Below are positions 1-8,241 of a stretch of 64,000 nt of DNA, piece after piece. The stretch is from RYN-122 sp963761655. GTDB taxonomy: Bacteria; Actinomycetota; Actinomycetes; Mycobacteriales; SCTD01. The DNA lies in assembly GCA_963761655.1 (NCBI GenBank), contig CAVXHI010000004.1:1-64000 (forward strand). The letters are read 5' to 3'. The translations under genes and the position numbers were made by a program. The notes beneath the pieces were generated by a model. That model searched no databases, was not told where the DNA came from, and was given only the letters and a program-made list of their open reading frames with translations. Numbering within the stretch: position 1 is the first letter of the stretch; each line of letters begins with the position of its first letter.

Positions 1-251
1 TGCTTCAGCAGGGCCTGGGCCTCGTTGCGGTCCTTCTCGGCCTGCGCGAGCTTGCCCTCGATGCCTGCCGTGCGCTCCTCGAGCGCCTGGCGGGCCTTGG
101 GCAGCACGTACTTGACCATGAACGCCGCGAAGATCGCGAAGCAGACGGCACCCCAGAAGAGCTCGTTCGCGTTCGGGATGAGGGGGTTCTTGGCCTCGTG
201 GCCACCCTCCTCGACCGCGGCGAGCAGGAGCGTGCTGACGGCGTGGGCCAT
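1..251 (-). CDS. atpF: ATP synthase F0 subunit b (5'-end only)
   Basis: Subunit b forms the peripheral stalk that holds F1 against the membrane ring of ATP synthase. Only the first 83 codons are in the window; the gene runs off the left edge. The visible part has a short N-terminus, one hydrophobic segment near residues 30-48 (ELFWGAVCFAIFAAF) and then the start of a charged helix (LEERTAGIEGKLAQAEKDR), the usual layout of this subunit. The ATG overlaps the atpE stop by one base (TGATG), so the two are translationally coupled. Position after atpB and atpE is the standard order. Confidence 0.95.
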   Translation of the reverse strand, partial: MAHAVSTLLLAAVEEGGHEAKNPLIPNANELFWGAVCFAIFAAFMVKYVLPKARQALEERTAGIEGKLAQAEKDRNEAQALLK

Positions 252-481
252 CAGGTGAAGATGAAGCCGGCGACCAGGCCGATGAGGGCCAGGGCCTCGA
301 CGAACGCGATGCCGAGGAACATGTTGGTGCGCAGGACGCCGGTCGCCTCGGGCTGGCGGGCGATGCCCTCGAGCGCCTTGCCGACGAGGATGCCGATGCC
401 GATGCCGGGGCCGATCGCCGCGAGACCGTAGCCGACAGCGTTGATGTTGCCGCTGATCTCGGCGAGGACGGTGGGCTCCAC
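251..481 (-). CDS. atpE: ATP synthase F0 subunit c
   Basis: The product is the 76-residue proteolipid that forms the rotating c-ring. Two hydrophobic hairpin helices are joined by the conserved polar loop ARQPE (residues 41-45). The proton-carrying acid is Glu62 in IAFVEALALIG. The first helix has the Gly-rich pattern GPGIGIGILVG that packs the ring. Length and motifs match the family exactly. It lies between atpB and atpF on the same strand. Confidence 0.98.
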   Translation of the reverse strand: MEPTVLAEISGNINAVGYGLAAIGPGIGIGILVGKALEGIARQPEATGVLRTNMFLGIAFVEALALIGLVAGFIFT

Positions 482-569
482 TGGACTGCTCCCTGTGCTT
501 GTGCGGCTGGCCCGGTGCCGGCCGCGCGAGAAGGTGGTGCGGGTGGTGGTGCTGGGCGGAACGGGGTGG

Positions 570-1370
570 CTAGTGCTCGGGCTCGAGCGAGCCGGCGAGG
601 TAGACGGCGGTCAGCAGCGTGAAGATGTAGGCCTGCAGCACGGCGACCAGCGCCTCGAAGAAGGTGAAGACGACAGCGCCGGCGAAGGAGCCGAGGCCGA
701 AGAACGCGGTCCACCAGCGCCCGTCCTGGTAGCCCAGGAACAGGTAGGTGGAGGCCGAGAAGAACAGGCCCAGGATGAGGTGCCCGGCGATCATGTTCGC
801 CAGCAGGCGGATGAACAGCGTGACCGGCCGCAGGATGAACGTCGAGACGAACTCGATCGGCGTCACCAGCAGGTAGATCGGGCCGGGGATGCCGGGCGGG
901 AACAGCGAGCCCTTGACGTAGTGCCCGAGCCCCTGCGCCTTGGCGCCCTGGTAGTTGTAGATGACCCAGGTGATGACGGCGAGGATCAGCGGCATGGCCG
1001 CCAGGCCGTTCACGGGGATGTTCAGCCCGGGGATGATCGACGTGATGTTCATCGCCAGGATGAAGAAGAACAGCGCCGTCAGGTACGGCGAGAAGCGACG
1101 GCTCGCCTCGGAGCCGATGACCTCGTCGCCGATCTCCTTGCGGATGAAGTCGGTGCCGGTCTCGAGCAGGTTCTGCAGGCCGCGGGGCACGACCTGCGGG
1201 CGGCGGAAGCCGACGCCGAACAGCAGGCAGAGCAGCCCGGTCATGAGCAGCATGATCAGGACGATGCGGTTCACCGCGAACACGCCGGACCCGAACAGCG
1301 GGTCGTAGAAGAACTCGTCGATGTTCGGCGGCACGTAGCCCTCGGGCGGCGAGGAGACCTCGGCGAGCAC
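570..1370 (-). CDS. atpB: ATP synthase F0 subunit a
   Basis: Subunit a supplies the two half-channels that pass protons to the c-ring. The protein is about 266 residues with several membrane helices and the conserved RLLANMIAGH segment, where the Arg faces the c-ring acid, and a late helix (LQAYIFTLLTAVYL) typical of the family. The coordinates use the first GTG in frame. A CTG seven codons upstream (first base at 1391) is also plausible: AGGAG lies 7 bases before it and CTGA would give a 4-base overlap with the upstream stop, the coupling used throughout this region. The true start is therefore unsure. Confidence 0.97.
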   Translation of the reverse strand: MLAEVSSPPEGYVPPNIDEFFYDPLFGSGVFAVNRIVLIMLLMTGLLCLLFGVGFRRPQVVPRGLQNLLETGTDFIRKEIGDEVIGSEASRRFSPYLTALFFFILAMNITSIIPGLNIPVNGLAAMPLILAVITWVIYNYQGAKAQGLGHYVKGSLFPPGIPGPIYLLVTPIEFVSTFILRPVTLFIRLLANMIAGHLILGLFFSASTYLFLGYQDGRWWTAFFGLGSFAGAVVFTFFEALVAVLQAYIFTLLTAVYLAGSLEPEH

Positions 1371-1387
1371 GGGGTGGGCGAGCGGGT

Positions 1388-1687
1388 TCAGCGCACATCT
1401 CCTGGTTCGGGGCGGGCGGCGTCCCTCGGGGGGAGCTCGCTACCGGACTGGTGCTGCACGCCGACGCCGACCGGTGGGACGTTGGTCCGGACGTAGACGA
1501 TGTAGAACGAGGCGACGAAGCCGACCACCACGCCGAACGGCAGGAAGAACCCGGTGTCGGCGAGCGCGTCGATCCCGTAGCCGGCGGCGCCCCAGACTGC
1601 GGGGCCCGCGACGAGCGTGCTGATGAGGCCCCAGACCTGGTTCGCACCGTCGTCGGACGGCGTTGGCCTGGCGGGCGGGGCGCTCAT
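1388..1687 (-). CDS. AtpZ/AtpI-like small membrane protein of the ATP synthase operon
   Basis: About 99 residues with two hydrophobic segments (LISTLVAGPAVWGAAGYGIDAL and FLPFGVVVGFVASFYIVYV), the pattern of AtpZ/AtpI-type assembly factors found at the head of atp operons. Such proteins are thought to help c-ring assembly; the role here is inferred from position and topology. A longer start exists five codons upstream (1702), but that ATG falls inside a good -10 hexamer, TATGTT (complement at 1698-1703). The ATG at 1687 then lies only a few bases from the expected transcription start, suggesting a near-leaderless start of an atp operon transcript. Confidence 0.75.
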   Translation of the reverse strand: MSAPPARPTPSDDGANQVWGLISTLVAGPAVWGAAGYGIDALADTGFFLPFGVVVGFVASFYIVYVRTNVPPVGVGVQHQSGSELPPRDAARPEPGDVR

Positions 1688-1697
1688 GTCGTGTCGA

Positions 1698-1703
1698 AAC
1701 ATA
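1698..1703 (-). promoter_or_regulatory. -10 element TATGTT, candidate atp operon promoter
   Basis: On the minus strand the hexamer TATGTT fits the actinobacterial TANNNT -10 consensus. It lies 10 bases upstream of the ATG of the AtpZ-like gene, so the message would have almost no leader. No convincing -35 is visible. It sits in the 46-base gap between two atp-associated genes and would drive the ATP synthase genes separately from the upstream glyA-wecA group. Confidence 0.4.
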
Positions 1704-1733
1704 CCAGGGGCCGGTCGGCCCTCGGCGACCGCC

Positions 1734-2144
1734 TCAGTCGTCGACGTAGGGGGCGCGGGTGCTGCTGATGACCCGGGCCTCGACCACGAGCGACACCATC
1801 AGCCCGACGACGGCGGTGAGCCCGAGCAGGGTGCGGTCGGTCCCCTCGACGTCGCGGACCAGGTACAGCACGACCAGGACCCCGACCAGCTTGAGCAGGT
1901 AGCTGCCGAGCAGCAGTCCCGCGAAGGCCTGCGCGCTGCGCCGGGCCCCCGCCTCGGCCGCGGCTGCGGTCAGCAGGAGCACCACCGCCGGGACGCAGGC
2001 GCCCTGCAGCGCCGCCAGCGCTCCCCCGCGACCGCTCACGAGCAGCCCGACCAGCGCGGCCACCGGCGCGAGGACGAGCACGACGACCACGCCGGCCCGT
2101 GCCGCGGCGACCGGGCGGTCCGCCCAAGCGTGCATGCCGCTCAC
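1734..2144 (-). CDS. AtpI-like membrane protein
   Basis: 136 residues, mostly hydrophobic, with four likely membrane helices, ending in a short charged tail (STRAPYVDD). M. tuberculosis has atpI (Rv1303) in the same place between rfe/wecA and atpB, which supports an AtpI-type role in ATP synthase assembly. Sequence similarity in this family is low, so the assignment rests on position and topology. GTG overlaps the stop of the upstream wecA-like gene by four bases (GTGA); an internal ATG three codons later is an alternative. Confidence 0.75.
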   Translation of the reverse strand: MSGMHAWADRPVAAARAGVVVVLVLAPVAALVGLLVSGRGGALAALQGACVPAVVLLLTAAAAEAGARRSAQAFAGLLLGSYLLKLVGVLVVLYLVRDVEGTDRTLLGLTAVVGLMVSLVVEARVISSTRAPYVDD

Positions 2145-3391
2145 GAGCCGTCCCGTCCGAGGTCCGCGTCCACCGCATCAGAGTGCACGGCGTCAGAGTG
2201 CACGGCGTCAGAGTGCACGGCCTCGGGGTGCAGGACGGTAGGGTGCACGACGCCGACCGGCGGGCCGGGGGTCGCCTCCGTCAGCGAGCGGCTGGCGCGC
2301 CAGCGCGGCACGGCGGAGGCCACGAGAGCGGCGACCGCGAGCCCGGCGCAGGTCGCCAGCACCGGCAGCGGGCCCTCGGACAGCGAGGCGGTGACCGCGC
2401 CGAAGGCGATGAGGGCCGTCCAGAAGTAGAGGATGAGCACGGCCCGGGTGTGACTGTGGCCGATCTCGAGCAGCCGGTGGTGCAGGTGGGCCTTGTCGGG
2501 GGCGAACGGCGAGCGGCCCGCCCGGGTGCGGCGCACGACGGCCAGCAGCAGGTCGACCAGCGGTACGGCGAGCACGGCCACGGGCAGCAGCAGCGGCAGC
2601 AGCACGGGGAACGACGCGCCGGGCGGCAGGTTCCCGTAGCTGACCTGACCAGTGAGGCTGACGACGGACGCCGCCAGCACGAGCCCGATGAGCATCGCGC
2701 CGGTGTCCCCCATGAAGATGCGGGCCGGGTTGAAGTTGTGCGGCAGGAAGCCCAGGCAGGCGCCGGCGAGGACGGCCGCGATGAGCGTGGGGGCGGTGAT
2801 CCGCGCCTGGGCCACGCCCTCGGTCACGGCTCCCGAGGACAGGGCGTAGGAGAAGGCGAAGAAGGCCAGCGAGGCGATGGCCCCGACGCCGGCCGCCAGC
2901 CCGTCCAGGCCGTCCACGAAGTTGATGGCGTTGACGGTCAGCAGGGTCAGCAGGACGGTCAGCGGCACGCCCTCCGGCCCCAGCGACGTCGTCCCGAGGA
3001 ACGGCAGCGACAGCGTGATCAGCTGCAGACCGAGCAGCACCATCACGCCGGCCGCGACCACCTGCCCGGCCAGCTTGGACAGCGCGTCGAGCTCCCAGAC
3101 GTCGTCGACGAAGCCCACCAGCACGAGCACGCCGCCCGCGACGACCACGGCCTTGACGTCCGAGTAGGCGAAGACGCCCTGGAGCGCAGGGAGCGCCCGG
3201 GCCACGAGGAACGCCGCGACGATCCCGCCGTACATGGCGAGCCCGCCGAGGCGGGGCGTCGGGGTGTCGTGCACGTCGCGGTCGCGCACCTCCGTCATCG
3301 CCCCGAGCGCCAGGGCGAAGCGGCGGGCGACCGGTGTCAGGAGGTAGGTGACCGCGGCCGCGACCAGCAGGACGAGCAGGTACTCCCGCAC
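2141..3391 (-). CDS. wecA: WecA/Rfe-type undecaprenyl-phosphate glycosyl-1-phosphate transferase
   Basis: Integral membrane enzyme of the MraY/WecA family. It moves a sugar-1-phosphate, usually GlcNAc-1-P, from its UDP form to the C50/C55 lipid phosphate and so starts wall polysaccharide or arabinogalactan-type linker synthesis. Visible motifs are FVDDVWE near residue 95 (Mg-binding Asp pair), NAINFVDGLDGLAAG near 160, MGDTGAM near 227 and the cytoplasmic HLHHR loop near 304, along with about eleven hydrophobic segments. M. tuberculosis Rv1302 (rfe) occupies the same slot. The tail after residue 380 is unusual: five pentapeptide repeats of the type AVHSD. GTG start three bases after the glyA stop. 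Confidence 0.93.
   Translation of the reverse strand: MREYLLVLLVAAAVTYLLTPVARRFALALGAMTEVRDRDVHDTPTPRLGGLAMYGGIVAAFLVARALPALQGVFAYSDVKAVVVAGGVLVLVGFVDDVWELDALSKLAGQVVAAGVMVLLGLQLITLSLPFLGTTSLGPEGVPLTVLLTLLTVNAINFVDGLDGLAAGVGAIASLAFFAFSYALSSGAVTEGVAQARITAPTLIAAVLAGACLGFLPHNFNPARIFMGDTGAMLIGLVLAASVVSLTGQVSYGNLPPGASFPVLLPLLLPVAVLAVPLVDLLLAVVRRTRAGRSPFAPDKAHLHHRLLEIGHSHTRAVLILYFWTALIAFGAVTASLSEGPLPVLATCAGLAVAALVASAVPRWRASRSLTEATPGPPVGVVHPTVLHPEAVHSDAVHSDAVHSDAVDADLGRDGS
2176..2250. repeat. Five 15-bp tandem repeats in the 3' end of wecA
   Basis: Units start at 2176, 2191, 2206, 2221 and 2236. The second and third are identical (CGTCAGAGTGCACGG), the first differs at one base and the last two are diverged. 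In the minus-strand frame they encode repeated pentapeptides (VHSDA, VHSDA, VHSDA, LHPEA, VHPTV) in the cytoplasmic C-terminal tail. Perfect adjacent copies suggest recent slippage, so copy number may vary between strains. Confidence 0.9.
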
Positions 3392-3394
3392 CTG

Positions 3395-4669
3395 CTAGGG
3401 CTGCGGGTACGCCGGGTGGGCCTGGACCAGGGACTGGACGCCGGCGCGCACCTCCTCGGCCGCGCTGCCGTCCTCGTCGCGGACCGCGCGGGCGATCAGC
3501 GAGGCGACCTCCTTCATGTCGCCCTCGCCCATCCCCTGCGTCGTGACGCTCGGGGTGCCGACCCGGATGCCCGAGGCGACGGACGGCGGCTGCGGGTCGT
3601 ACGGGATGGCGTTCTTGTTCAGCACGATCCCGGCCCGGCCGCAGCGCTCCTCAGCGTCCTTGCCGCTGACGCCGATGCCCTGCAGGTCGAGCAGCGCGAG
3701 GTGCGTGTCGGTGCCGCCGGTGACGGGGCGCATGCCCTCGGCCGCGAGGGCGTCGGTGAGCGCCTGGCTGTTGGCGACCACCTGGCGGGCGTACTCGCGG
3801 TAGGCCGGCTGCAGGCACTCGCGGAAGTTGACGGCCTTGGCCGCGACGGCCTGCATGAGTGGTCCGCCCTGCATCATCGGGAAGACGGCCTTGTCGAGCT
3901 TCGCGGCGTGCTCCGCCTTGCAGACCATCGCCCCGCCGCGCGGGCCGCGCAGCACCTTGTGCGTGGTGAACGTGACGACGTCGGCGTAGGGCACCGGGCT
4001 CGGGATGGCCTGGCCGGCGACGAGGCCGATGAAGTGCGCGGCGTCGACCATGAAGACGGCACCGACCTCGTCCGCGACCTCGCGGAAGGCGGCGAAGTCG
4101 ATGGTGCGCGGGATCGCGGAGCCGCCGGCGATGATCATCTTCGGCTTGTGCTCGCGGGCGAGGTCGCGCATCTGGTCGTAGTCGATGTCCTCGGGGGCCT
4201 CCTGGCTGTCCCGGGGGCGCACGCCGTAGTGCACCGCGTTGAACCACTTGCCCGAGAAGCTGACCTTGCTGCCGTGGGTCAGGTGCCCGCCGTGCGGCAG
4301 GGACATCGCCAGCACGGTGTCGCCCGGCTGCAGGAACGCGCCGTAGACCGCGATGTTCGCGCTCGCGCCGGAGTGCGGCTGCAGGTTCGCGTGCTCGGCC
4401 CCGAACAGCTCCTTGGCCCGCGCGATGCCGATCTCCTCGGCGACGTCGACGACCTCGCAGCCGCCGTAGTAGCGCTTGCCCGGGTAGCCCTCGGCGTACT
4501 TGTTGGACAGCGTCGAGCCGAGCGCCGCGAGGACCGCCGGGCTGGTGAAGTTCTCGCTGGCGATGAGCTGCAGGCCGCCGCGCAGGCGGTCGAGCTCGCC
4601 GGTCAGCACGCCCGCGATCTCGGGGTCCTGCTGGCTCAGGGCGTCGAAGTCGGGGCCGTAGTAGGTCAT
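3395..4669 (-). CDS. glyA: Serine hydroxymethyltransferase
   Basis: PLP enzyme that interconverts serine and glycine with tetrahydrofolate and feeds the one-carbon pool. The 424-residue length fits. The PLP lysine is Lys238 in FTTHKVLRGPRGG; other family signatures are LIASENFTS (34-42), NKYAEGYPG and the LQPHSGASAN segment near 96-105. The frame is open far upstream, but the ATG at 4669 (MTYYGPDFDAL) matches the usual SHMT N-terminus. It lies 10 bases downstream of the phosphatase gene and directly before wecA in the same run. Confidence 0.97.
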   Translation of the reverse strand: MTYYGPDFDALSQQDPEIAGVLTGELDRLRGGLQLIASENFTSPAVLAALGSTLSNKYAEGYPGKRYYGGCEVVDVAEEIGIARAKELFGAEHANLQPHSGASANIAVYGAFLQPGDTVLAMSLPHGGHLTHGSKVSFSGKWFNAVHYGVRPRDSQEAPEDIDYDQMRDLAREHKPKMIIAGGSAIPRTIDFAAFREVADEVGAVFMVDAAHFIGLVAGQAIPSPVPYADVVTFTTHKVLRGPRGGAMVCKAEHAAKLDKAVFPMMQGGPLMQAVAAKAVNFRECLQPAYREYARQVVANSQALTDALAAEGMRPVTGGTDTHLALLDLQGIGVSGKDAEERCGRAGIVLNKNAIPYDPQPPSVASGIRVGTPSVTTQGMGEGDMKEVASLIARAVRDEDGSAAEEVRAGVQSLVQAHPAYPQP

Positions 4670-4679
4670 GCCCCGGAGC

Positions 4680-5276
4680 CTACCGGCGGGGGTCCACCCC
4701 GGCGAGCAGGTCGAGCGGTCCCTGCAGGGCCTCCTGGACGAGGGCCGCGCAGGCCTGGAACGCCGTCTCGGGAGCGTGGTACGGGTCGGCGAGGTCGTCG
4801 TCCTTCGGGCTCGCCGGAGGCACCAGGCCACGCTTGCCGGCTGCGGCCTTGACCAGGGCGCGGGCACGCTCGGCGAGGTCGCCGTCGGGCAGGACCGCGG
4901 GGTCGACGGCGCCGGTGAGCCGGGCGAACTCGCGCAGCGTGAAGGTGCGCGCGGCCGCCCGGGGCTGCAGGACGACGGCGGCGGCCCGGTGCTCGCGGGT
5001 GGCGGCGAGCACGAGGTCGGCCCCGGCGACGTGCTCGGCGACCAGCTCGCGGGCGCGGAACGCCTCCCCGTCCACGCCCAGGGTGGCCAGGGTGCTCAGG
5101 GCGAAGGGCTCCATGGGCGAGCCGGCGTGGCCCCAGGTCCCGGCCGAGCCGACCTCGAACGCCGAGGCGCCGTCGCCGAGCCGGGCCGCGAGCCCGTCGG
5201 CCATGAGGCGCTCCGCCATCGGGGAGCGGCAGATGTTGCCGGTGCAGACGTGCAGGACGCGGAACGGCTCGGTCAC
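4680..5276 (-). CDS. Low-molecular-weight protein tyrosine phosphatase-like protein
   Basis: 198 residues. The N-terminus carries the phosphate-binding loop HVCTGNICRSP (C-x5-R) and a later DPYHAPE matches the Asp-Pro pair that supplies the general acid in LMW phosphatases. The substrate is unknown; relatives dephosphorylate tyrosine on proteins or arginine phosphate. GTG at 5276 overlaps the tsaC stop (GTGA), which places it in the prfA-prmC-tsaC transcription unit; the longer open frame upstream is antisense-like and was not used. Confidence 0.88.
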   Translation of the reverse strand: MTEPFRVLHVCTGNICRSPMAERLMADGLAARLGDGASAFEVGSAGTWGHAGSPMEPFALSTLATLGVDGEAFRARELVAEHVAGADLVLAATREHRAAAVVLQPRAAARTFTLREFARLTGAVDPAVLPDGDLAERARALVKAAAGKRGLVPPASPKDDDLADPYHAPETAFQACAALVQEALQGPLDLLAGVDPRR

Positions 5277-5920
5277 CGGGCGGCCTGGAGCTCGGGCAGC
5301 AGGTCCTGCAGGTCCGCGAGCGGCACGGCCCCCTGGCGCAGGACCCGGGGCCGGTCGCCGGTGAGGTCGACGATCGTGCTCGGGACGGCCTCCCCCGAGG
5401 ACCCCGCCTCGAGGTAGACCGCGACGCTGTCGCCGAGCTGCTCCTGCGCCCCCGCGGCGTCGGTGGGCGGGGCCTGGCCGCTCCGGTTGGCGCTGCTGAC
5501 GGCGAGCGGCCCGGTCCGCTCGAGGACCGCGAGCGCGACCGGGTCCAGCGGCATCCGCACGGCGACGGTCCCCCGGGTCTCCCCCAGGTCCCACACGAGC
5601 GACGGCGCCGACCGGACCACCAGCGTCAGGGCGCCCGGCCAGAACCGCTCGACCAGACGGCGGGCGGCGTCGGGGACGGTCTCGGTCAGGCCGTCGAGGG
5701 TGCGCCACGCGCCGACCAGCACGGGGACGGGCATGTCGCGGCCGCGGCCTTTGGCGGCGAGCAGGCTCTGCACGGCGCTCGGGGAGAACGCGTCGGCGGC
5801 GATGCCGTAGACGGTGTCGGTGGGCAGGACCACGAGCTCGCCGCGCTGCAGGGCGGTCACCGCGGCGTCGACCGCGCCGGTGGCGTCCCGGCCGTCGGTG
5901 ACGTCGAAGACGGTGCTCAC
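5273..5920 (-). CDS. tsaC: L-threonylcarbamoyladenylate synthase (TsaC/Sua5 family)
   Basis: Makes threonylcarbamoyl-AMP from threonine, bicarbonate and ATP, the first step of the t6A37 modification of ANN-decoding tRNAs. The 215-residue YrdC-type single domain shows VVLPTDTVYGIAADAF near residue 30, the KGRGRDMPVPVLV segment near 57, FWPGALTLV and the late AVSSANRSG motif. It lacks the extra Sua5 C-terminal domain. GTGA overlap with prmC upstream and with the phosphatase gene downstream; M. tuberculosis has the same prfA-hemK-sua5 order. Confidence 0.95.
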   Translation of the reverse strand: MSTVFDVTDGRDATGAVDAAVTALQRGELVVLPTDTVYGIAADAFSPSAVQSLLAAKGRGRDMPVPVLVGAWRTLDGLTETVPDAARRLVERFWPGALTLVVRSAPSLVWDLGETRGTVAVRMPLDPVALAVLERTGPLAVSSANRSGQAPPTDAAGAQEQLGDSVAVYLEAGSSGEAVPSTIVDLTGDRPRVLRQGAVPLADLQDLLPELQAAR

Positions 5921-6792
5921 GCGGCTCCGGTCCAGGTCGCGGTGACGAACCGGTCGCGGCCCGCCATGTCCCTGTGGTCCTCGACGTCGGTCCAGCCGCC
6001 CTGCGCCTCGAAGAAGGCCGGCGCCGCCGCGCCCTGGCGGTCGGAGTGCTCGACGACGATCAGGCCACCGGGCTTGAGCAGCCGGCGGGCGGCCTTCTCG
6101 ACCAGGCGGATGACGTCCAGGCCGTCCTCACCGGCCCACAGCGCGACGCCGGGGTCGTGGTCGACGACCTCGGGGTCGGGGATGTGCGCCTCGGTGGTCG
6201 CGACGTACGGCGGGTTGCTGGCGACGAGGTCGAGCTGACCGTCGAGCTCGGGCAGGGCGTCCTCGGCGCTGCCCAGGTGCAGCTGCACCTCGGGGTCACC
6301 GGCGGCCACGCGCTTCGCGGCGTTCTTGCGGGTCCAGGCGAGCGAGTCGGGGTCGAGCTCGACGGCGTGGACGGTGACTCCCGGGACCTCGTTGGCGAGG
6401 GCGAACGCGATGGTGCCGCTGCCCGTGCACAGGTCGACGACGAGCGGTGCGGCGTTGCCCGTGGCGGCGAGCGCGTCCACGGCCCACTGCACGACGGACT
6501 CGGTCTCCGGCCGCGGGACGAACGTGCCGGGGCCGACCTCGAGCTCGATGTACCGGAAGCCGACCGTGCCGACGAGGTGCTGCAGGGGGACGCGCTCGGC
6601 GCGGCGGCCGACCAGGGCGGTGAACGCGGCGGCGTCGTCGTCACTGAGCGCGTCGACCATGAGCAGGTCCGACGGCTTCTCGAGCCGCAGCACGTGGACC
6701 GCGAGGGCCCGCGCGTCGTGCTCGGGGCTGTCGACGCCGGCGTCGGCGAGGCGGGCAGTGGCGTCGGTGAGCAGCGGGCGCAGGGCGGTCAT
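5917..6792 (-). CDS. prmC: Release factor N5-glutamine methyltransferase
   Basis: Methylates the glutamine of the GGQ motif in release factors RF1 and RF2, which raises termination efficiency. The 291-residue protein has an N-terminal helical part, the SAM-binding motif VVDLCTGSGTIAFALA near residue 117 and the substrate-glutamine binding NPPY at about 193-196. FVPRPETE precedes the methyltransferase fold, as in the family. Its ATG overlaps the prfA stop by four bases, so enzyme and substrate are coupled. Confidence 0.97.
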   Translation of the reverse strand: MTALRPLLTDATARLADAGVDSPEHDARALAVHVLRLEKPSDLLMVDALSDDDAAAFTALVGRRAERVPLQHLVGTVGFRYIELEVGPGTFVPRPETESVVQWAVDALAATGNAAPLVVDLCTGSGTIAFALANEVPGVTVHAVELDPDSLAWTRKNAAKRVAAGDPEVQLHLGSAEDALPELDGQLDLVASNPPYVATTEAHIPDPEVVDHDPGVALWAGEDGLDVIRLVEKAARRLLKPGGLIVVEHSDRQGAAAPAFFEAQGGWTDVEDHRDMAGRDRFVTATWTGAA

Positions 6793-7847
6793 GCGGTGGG
6801 GTCCCCCTTGAGGGCAGCCTCGGCGTCGGCGTCCACGAGCGACTGGATCACCGCGTCGAGGTCGCCGTCGAGGACGGAGGTCAGGTTGTTGGCCTTGTAG
6901 CCCGAGCGGTGGTCCGCGACACGGTTGTCCGGGAAGTTGTAGGTCCGGACCTTCTCGGAACGGTCCATCGTGCGGATCTGGCTGCCGCGCACCGCGCTGT
7001 CCTTGGCCGCCTGCTCCTCGAGCGCCCGGGCCAGCAGGCGGGCCCGCAGCACGCGCATGCCGGCCTCGCGGTTCTGCAGCTGGCTCTTCTCGTTCTGCAT
7101 CGACACCGTGACGCCGGTGGGCACGTGGGTGATGCGGACCGCCGAGTCGGTCGTGTTCACGCTCTGCCCGCCCGGGCCGCTCGAGCGGTAGACGTCGATC
7201 CTGAGGTCGTTCGTGTCGATCGTGACGTCGACCTCCTCGGCCTCGGGCAGCACCAGGACGCCGGCCGCGGACGTGTGGATGCGGCCCTGGCTCTCGGTGA
7301 CCGGCACGCGCTGGACGCGGTGGACGCCGCCCTCGTACTTCAGCCGCCCGTACACGGGATTCAGCGGGTCGCGGCTCTTGACGGCGATCTGCACGTCCTT
7401 GTACCCGCCGAGCTCGCCCTCGGTGGCGCTGACCATCTCGGTCTTCCAGCCCCGGCGCTCGGCGTAGCGGGTGTACATCCGGACGAGGTCCCCCGCGAAC
7501 AGGGCGGCCTCGTCGCCGCCCTCCCCGCCCTTCACCTCGAGGATCACGTCCTTGGCGTCGGCCGGGTCCTTGGGGATCATCAGCTCGCGGATGCGGGCGT
7601 CGAGCGCCTTCACCTGGCCCTCGAGCTCGGCGGCCTCGTCGGCCATGTCCGGGCCCATCTCGCGGGCGACGGCGAGGTCGCCGCGCAGGGCGTCGCGCTC
7701 GTTGCTGGCCGCCACCGTCGGGCCGATCTCGGCGTACCGGCGTCCCAGCTCACGGGCCGTCGTCTGGTCGGCGTGGACGGCGGGGTCGGCCAGCCGCGCC
7801 TCGAGGTCGGCGTGCTCGGCCAGCAGGTCGTCGAGCGGGTCAGCCAT
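6789..7847 (-). CDS. prfA: Peptide chain release factor 1
   Basis: Recognises UAA and UAG stop codons and triggers peptide release. 352 residues; the codon-reading tripeptide PVT (182-184) sits in RVPVTESQGRIHTS and the catalytic GGQ is at 226-228. The ATG at 7847 is preceded by AGGAG; the frame is open ten codons further up but that part does not look like RF1. First gene after the rpmE terminator, heading prfA-prmC-tsaC-phosphatase-glyA. Confidence 0.98.
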   Translation of the reverse strand: MADPLDDLLAEHADLEARLADPAVHADQTTARELGRRYAEIGPTVAASNERDALRGDLAVAREMGPDMADEAAELEGQVKALDARIRELMIPKDPADAKDVILEVKGGEGGDEAALFAGDLVRMYTRYAERRGWKTEMVSATEGELGGYKDVQIAVKSRDPLNPVYGRLKYEGGVHRVQRVPVTESQGRIHTSAAGVLVLPEAEEVDVTIDTNDLRIDVYRSSGPGGQSVNTTDSAVRITHVPTGVTVSMQNEKSQLQNREAGMRVLRARLLARALEEQAAKDSAVRGSQIRTMDRSEKVRTYNFPDNRVADHRSGYKANNLTSVLDGDLDAVIQSLVDADAEAALKGDPTA

Positions 7848-7881
7848 GCGGAGGCTCCTGGGTCGGGGTGCGGACACGACA

Positions 7882-7918
7882 GCGGCGCCCGGCCCCCTGA
7901 CGGGAGACCGGGCGCCGC
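7882..7918 (-). terminator. Hairpin between rpmE and prfA
   Basis: Arms 7882-7892 (GCGGCGCCCGG) and 7908-7918 form a perfect 11-bp GC stem around a 15-base loop. It lies 7 bases past the rpmE stop. There is no clear T-run, as usual in high-GC actinobacteria. It probably ends or attenuates the rpmE message before prfA. Confidence 0.7.
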
Positions 7919-7925
7919 GGCGGAG

Positions 7926-8141
7926 CTACTTGGCGGCGCGCTTGCCGAAGCGCTGCTCGAAGCGGGCCACGCGGCCGCCGGTGTCGAGGATCTTCTGCTT
8001 GCCCGTGTAGAACGGGTGGCAGGCGGAGCAGACCTCGGCGCGCACCTCGCCCTTGGCCACGGTGCTCTTCGTCGTGAACGTGTTGCCGCAGGTGCAGGAC
8101 ACCTGGGTGTCGACGTACGTGGGGTGGATGTCGGCCTTCAT
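7926..8141 (-). CDS. rpmE: 50S ribosomal protein L31 (zinc-binding type)
   Basis: 71 residues starting MKADIHPTYV, the standard L31 N-terminus. The zinc-ligand set of the C+ type is intact: Cys16, Cys18, Cys38 and Cys41. Paralogues lacking these cysteines replace this form under zinc starvation, but no such copy is in the window. In M. tuberculosis rpmE directly follows rho; here a 6-kb insertion separates them. Confidence 0.98.
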   Translation of the reverse strand: MKADIHPTYVDTQVSCTCGNTFTTKSTVAKGEVRAEVCSACHPFYTGKQKILDTGGRVARFEQRFGKRAAK

Positions 8142-8241
8142 GGGAGTGCCTCTCGGTCGGAGGGGCCGCCGGACCGGGCGCGTTGCGCACGGTGGACCGG
8201 TGCCCGAGTGGTGACCAGTGTGCCAGAGCGGCGCACTGCCT

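Noticed and set aside
2099..4852. Very long open frame on the plus strand opposite wecA and glyA
   Set aside because: Its product is rich in Arg, Gly, His and Asp without domains; it is the codon-aligned antisense of real genes, as expected in DNA with so few stops.
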